Of a DNA stretch of 64,000 bases, positions 61,688 to 64,000 are shown piece by piece. This stretch comes from Turbatrix aceti. Lineage: Eukaryota; Nematoda; Chromadorea; Rhabditida; Panagrolaimidae. The notes under the pieces were generated by a model. The model saw nothing but the letters and a program-made list of their open reading frames with translations. It did no database searches and was not told the DNA's origin. The translations under genes and the position numbers were made by a program. Numbering within the stretch: position 1 is the first letter of the stretch; every line of letters starts with the position of its first letter. Location: assembly GCA_963969345.1 (NCBI GenBank), contig OZ017767.1, forward strand, positions 12,096,471-12,160,470, in the 5' to 3' direction.

Positions 61688-62743
61688 ATGAAGATTCTGA
61701 CTTTAAAGCTCGGCAGAGGACAGACTATCGACCTGCCAATCACAGACGAGCGCCTGAATCGTAACCATCCCGCCGTCCTCAAGGATGTCTACGTCGGCGA
61801 TCTTTGCCACTGCGAAGTCAAGGGCAAGTACCTCAGCTGCGAAGTTCTCGGCATCGTCGATTCTTCGATCCCTGGCCCCGAGATTCTCGATCTTGAGCCT
61901 GTTAATATCATGCATATAAAATCCGAATTTGACGACTACGTGGCTCCACAGGTGGTCGAGGTGGCTTCTGCTGTCTCGAGTTCATCGTCATCTAATACGC
62001 CGGAATCCCGATCTACTTCTGAAAATCCTGGATCTTCGTGTGGATCTCTGCAAGATGTTCTAGCTGAGCTGAAAGAGCTCAAGGAAATAGTATACGACCT
62101 ACAGAATTCCGGAAACCTGCAATCAGAACTTTCAATTCGGAATATTCAAGATCAATTTTCTATCCGCCAGCTGAAGTCTACCCTGCCGGCTACTCTGGAA
62201 CTGCTTGTTCGGATCGACGGCGATTACATTCCAGTCCACAAGGTACCCCTCGAAAAACTCCACAGCGCGTACGAAGCCGAGTGGAATAATTGCCGACTTC
62301 CCGAAAACCTTTCCAAGTATTTCAATCTTGATTTCTGCTACAAAAGTCTCAAAGAGCCTCTGCTGAAGGCCTTCCGCAGCCGTCACGCCTCCGAGTTTAG
62401 CACTTGCCTAGCGACTTTCCTCTTCGATTCCAAGGTGCTTCAGAGTGCGTTCCTCCTCGCTCTGACCCCGAAGGCAAAAAACAACGATCGTCCGACGAGT
62501 GGCCGGAAGAAGACGCTATCGAAGGACGCTCATGATGCCTTCGCCCTTCTCACGAACCACTTCTCGACGATTCTCATGCGTAAGTCGCATTTCTCGTTAA
62601 CGGCTTGGCTCATGGTGGTCAGGTATTCGTTTAACTCAAGTGTCGATCGTTGGGGCACGTCCAAGCACAAGATCAAAGTTCGCGACTGGGGATTTAACTT
62701 TACGCCGCCGTTCACCACAAAGAATGCCTTTGAAGAACAATAA
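61688..62743 (+). CDS. Unrecognised protein, possible BEN-like C-terminal region
   Basis: An uninterrupted 351-residue frame starts directly after TTTTTTTCAG. N-terminal part MKILTLKLGRGQTIDLPITD is compact; then a Ser-rich linker (about residues 98-120), a probable short coiled coil (DVLAELKELKEIVYDLQNS) and a C-terminal helical region from about 160. The latter contains KKTLSKDAHDAFALL, which faintly recalls the LD-x-x-K-L-x-A-I core of BEN DNA-binding domains. That resemblance is weak. Codon use (many C/G-ending codons) is that of an expressed worm gene. It converges with the FMO gene 254 bp away. Confidence 0.65.
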   Translation: MKILTLKLGRGQTIDLPITDERLNRNHPAVLKDVYVGDLCHCEVKGKYLSCEVLGIVDSSIPGPEILDLEPVNIMHIKSEFDDYVAPQVVEVASAVSSSSSSNTPESRSTSENPGSSCGSLQDVLAELKELKEIVYDLQNSGNLQSELSIRNIQDQFSIRQLKSTLPATLELLVRIDGDYIPVHKVPLEKLHSAYEAEWNNCRLPENLSKYFNLDFCYKSLKEPLLKAFRSRHASEFSTCLATFLFDSKVLQSAFLLALTPKAKNNDRPTSGRKKTLSKDAHDAFALLTNHFSTILMRKSHFSLTAWLMVVRYSFNSSVDRWGTSKHKIKVRDWGFNFTPPFTTKNAFEEQ

Positions 62744-62997
62744 TCTGTGTCCATTATTTTTTGTATTTGGACTTTGCTGTTGTGCTAAATTATGATGGGT
62801 AAAGTAAACGTGTTTTAAAAATTTTTGAGTCTCGACAGAAACGAAAAATATTCGAATTTTATAATATATTGATTTTTACAAAAAGAAAGGTTTATAAAAT
62901 TCTAACAATATTTTCTTCACATTTTGATTTTAAATTTCCTAATTTCCAATGCACAATGTTTTATTTATTTTCCACTTTACACACTTATTACACAAAA

Positions 62998-64000
62998 TTA
63001 GAAAATGGTAGACATGTCGTACTGCAGGTCGAACCAAAGCAGGACAAACGCGAAACAGAACGAAAATAGCGATAGGTACGACATAAAAGCCAACACTGAC
63101 ATGCCCGGAGGCGTGGCCAAAATAGCGAAAGATACCGATAGGATAAGGAATGTTGCCAGGACGGCTAGCAACTTGAGCGATCCATATCGGAAGTACTCGT
63201 CCACTGTTCCACGCTTTTTGTGTTTCCGCGTTCGGCATTCGCGATTTTTGAGTGGAAATTTGACGCGTTGAGGCACCGTGTAGATGGCATCCTTCGCTTC
63301 AGTCCACGAGTTAGGACCTGTCAGACGGTAGACGTAAGGAACGTTGGCGCCACAGAAGAGGCGCATAAAAAGCGAAAAATCGGTGAAGAGAATTTTCGCG
63401 AGATTTGGCTTGCAGCCGATAAGTGCAGCGATTTCGTCCATGTAGGGCAGAAAATCTACTTGCGTGGTGTGGCGACAGGATTTGTAGTACCGCTTGCGCA
63501 TGGCCTCCATTTTGCCATCGATGTCTGCTTGCATGGCAACCGGCGAGGGTAGACTGAGCTTGCCTGCAAAAACGCCCGCGACCCAACGACTTTGCATTTC
63601 AGAGATCGGCGCCACGCTGCCAATAGGCTGGATCAGGCCGATGACTGCGATGGACGGGTCGTCAAGGGGAAAGACGAATTTGTAGAGATTGACGGAGTGA
63701 TCATCCTGGATGGGTATGATTCCCTTTTGGAGGTAGGGAAAGTCAAGCTTGTAGCCTGTGGCGATGATGAGCTCGTCGCAGGGGAACTGTCTGCCACCTT
63801 TGACTATGACTTGGTTTTCCGAGAACGTGTCGACATCTTCCTAAAATTTTTTGACCAAAAATTTGACACATTGTCGAAAAGTAAGAAAAATTATGTAACT
63901 TTTTTTGCAACGTTCGAATTTAAAAATTGGTATCAAAGAATCGTACCGTAACAACAATATGCCCACTAGAGAGCAAATTGCACAGAGCATCGTTGACAGT
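62998..64000 (-). CDS. Flavin-containing monooxygenase, 3' part (continues past window end)
   Basis: An FAD/NADPH-dependent monooxygenase of soft nucleophiles on the ER membrane. Exons 63947-64000 (partial) and 62998-63840 are visible; the last exon runs from EDVDTFSENQVIV to the stop. The family motif ATGY is present (DELIIATGYKLDFPYL), followed by DPSIAVIGLIQPIGSVAP. C-terminal LRLF/RLFCGANVPYVYRLTG matches FMOs. The last 60 residues include one or two hydrophobic helices (LKLLAVLATFLILSVSFAIL, then LSLFSFCFAFVLLWF), fitting the FMO membrane anchor. The FAD and NADPH sites lie outside the window. Confidence 0.93.

Overview
The window is nuclear DNA of a nematode. The evidence is short introns (about 43-60 bp) with GTAAGT-type donors and TTTCAG/TTTTAG acceptors, a tandem family of worm-type serpentine chemoreceptors, ShKT-repeat secreted proteins, S28 serine carboxypeptidases and a K2P channel. 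The species cannot be fixed from sequence alone. All multi-exon models were built by eye from splice signals and reading phase.

Left part (1-16.5 kb). A segment is present twice at an offset of exactly 9,889 bp: positions 1-5155 match 9890-15044. It carries a chemoreceptor 3' part, a GAGCG minisatellite, a LINE-like tail, ATP synthase coupling factor 6, an S28 peptidase and a ShKT protein. Copy 1 breaks inside the ShKT gene at 5155 and runs straight into a 245-bp 3' end of a non-LTR retrotransposon, then into a chemoreceptor that has lost its 5' half. This looks like a very young tandem duplication with the retroelement at the junction, or an assembly artefact. Between the copies lie one intact receptor, two broken ones and an inverted-repeat element.

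Middle part (16.5-47.4 kb) is the gene-rich section: a small polyproline protein, an intact S28 peptidase with GATA sites upstream, an unrecognised 471-residue protein, proteasome subunit RPN1, a Na+/K+-ATPase alpha-type pump, an ABCC/MRP transporter, a secreted Tyr/Pro-rich protein, a decayed CK1/TTBK-type kinase, two small Ser-rich paralogues sharing an upstream block, a divergent SKP1-like protein, a CAML/GET2-like membrane protein, a WDR74 (Nsa1) homologue and a THIK-type (KCNK12/13) two-pore potassium channel. These are mostly unrelated housekeeping and membrane genes and show no operon logic.

Right part (47.4-64 kb) is gene-poor and AT-rich. It holds a 500-bp GC-rich island with several perfect stems (candidate structured RNA), a tRNA-like remnant, a hAT-type MITE with an 8-bp target duplication, and two adjacent long palindromes (about 1.95 kb and about 1.1 kb without its insertion) built from a shared module. 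One palindrome arm carries a second hAT-type MITE while the other arm keeps the empty site. The window ends with an unrecognised 351-residue protein and the 3' part of a flavin-containing monooxygenase.
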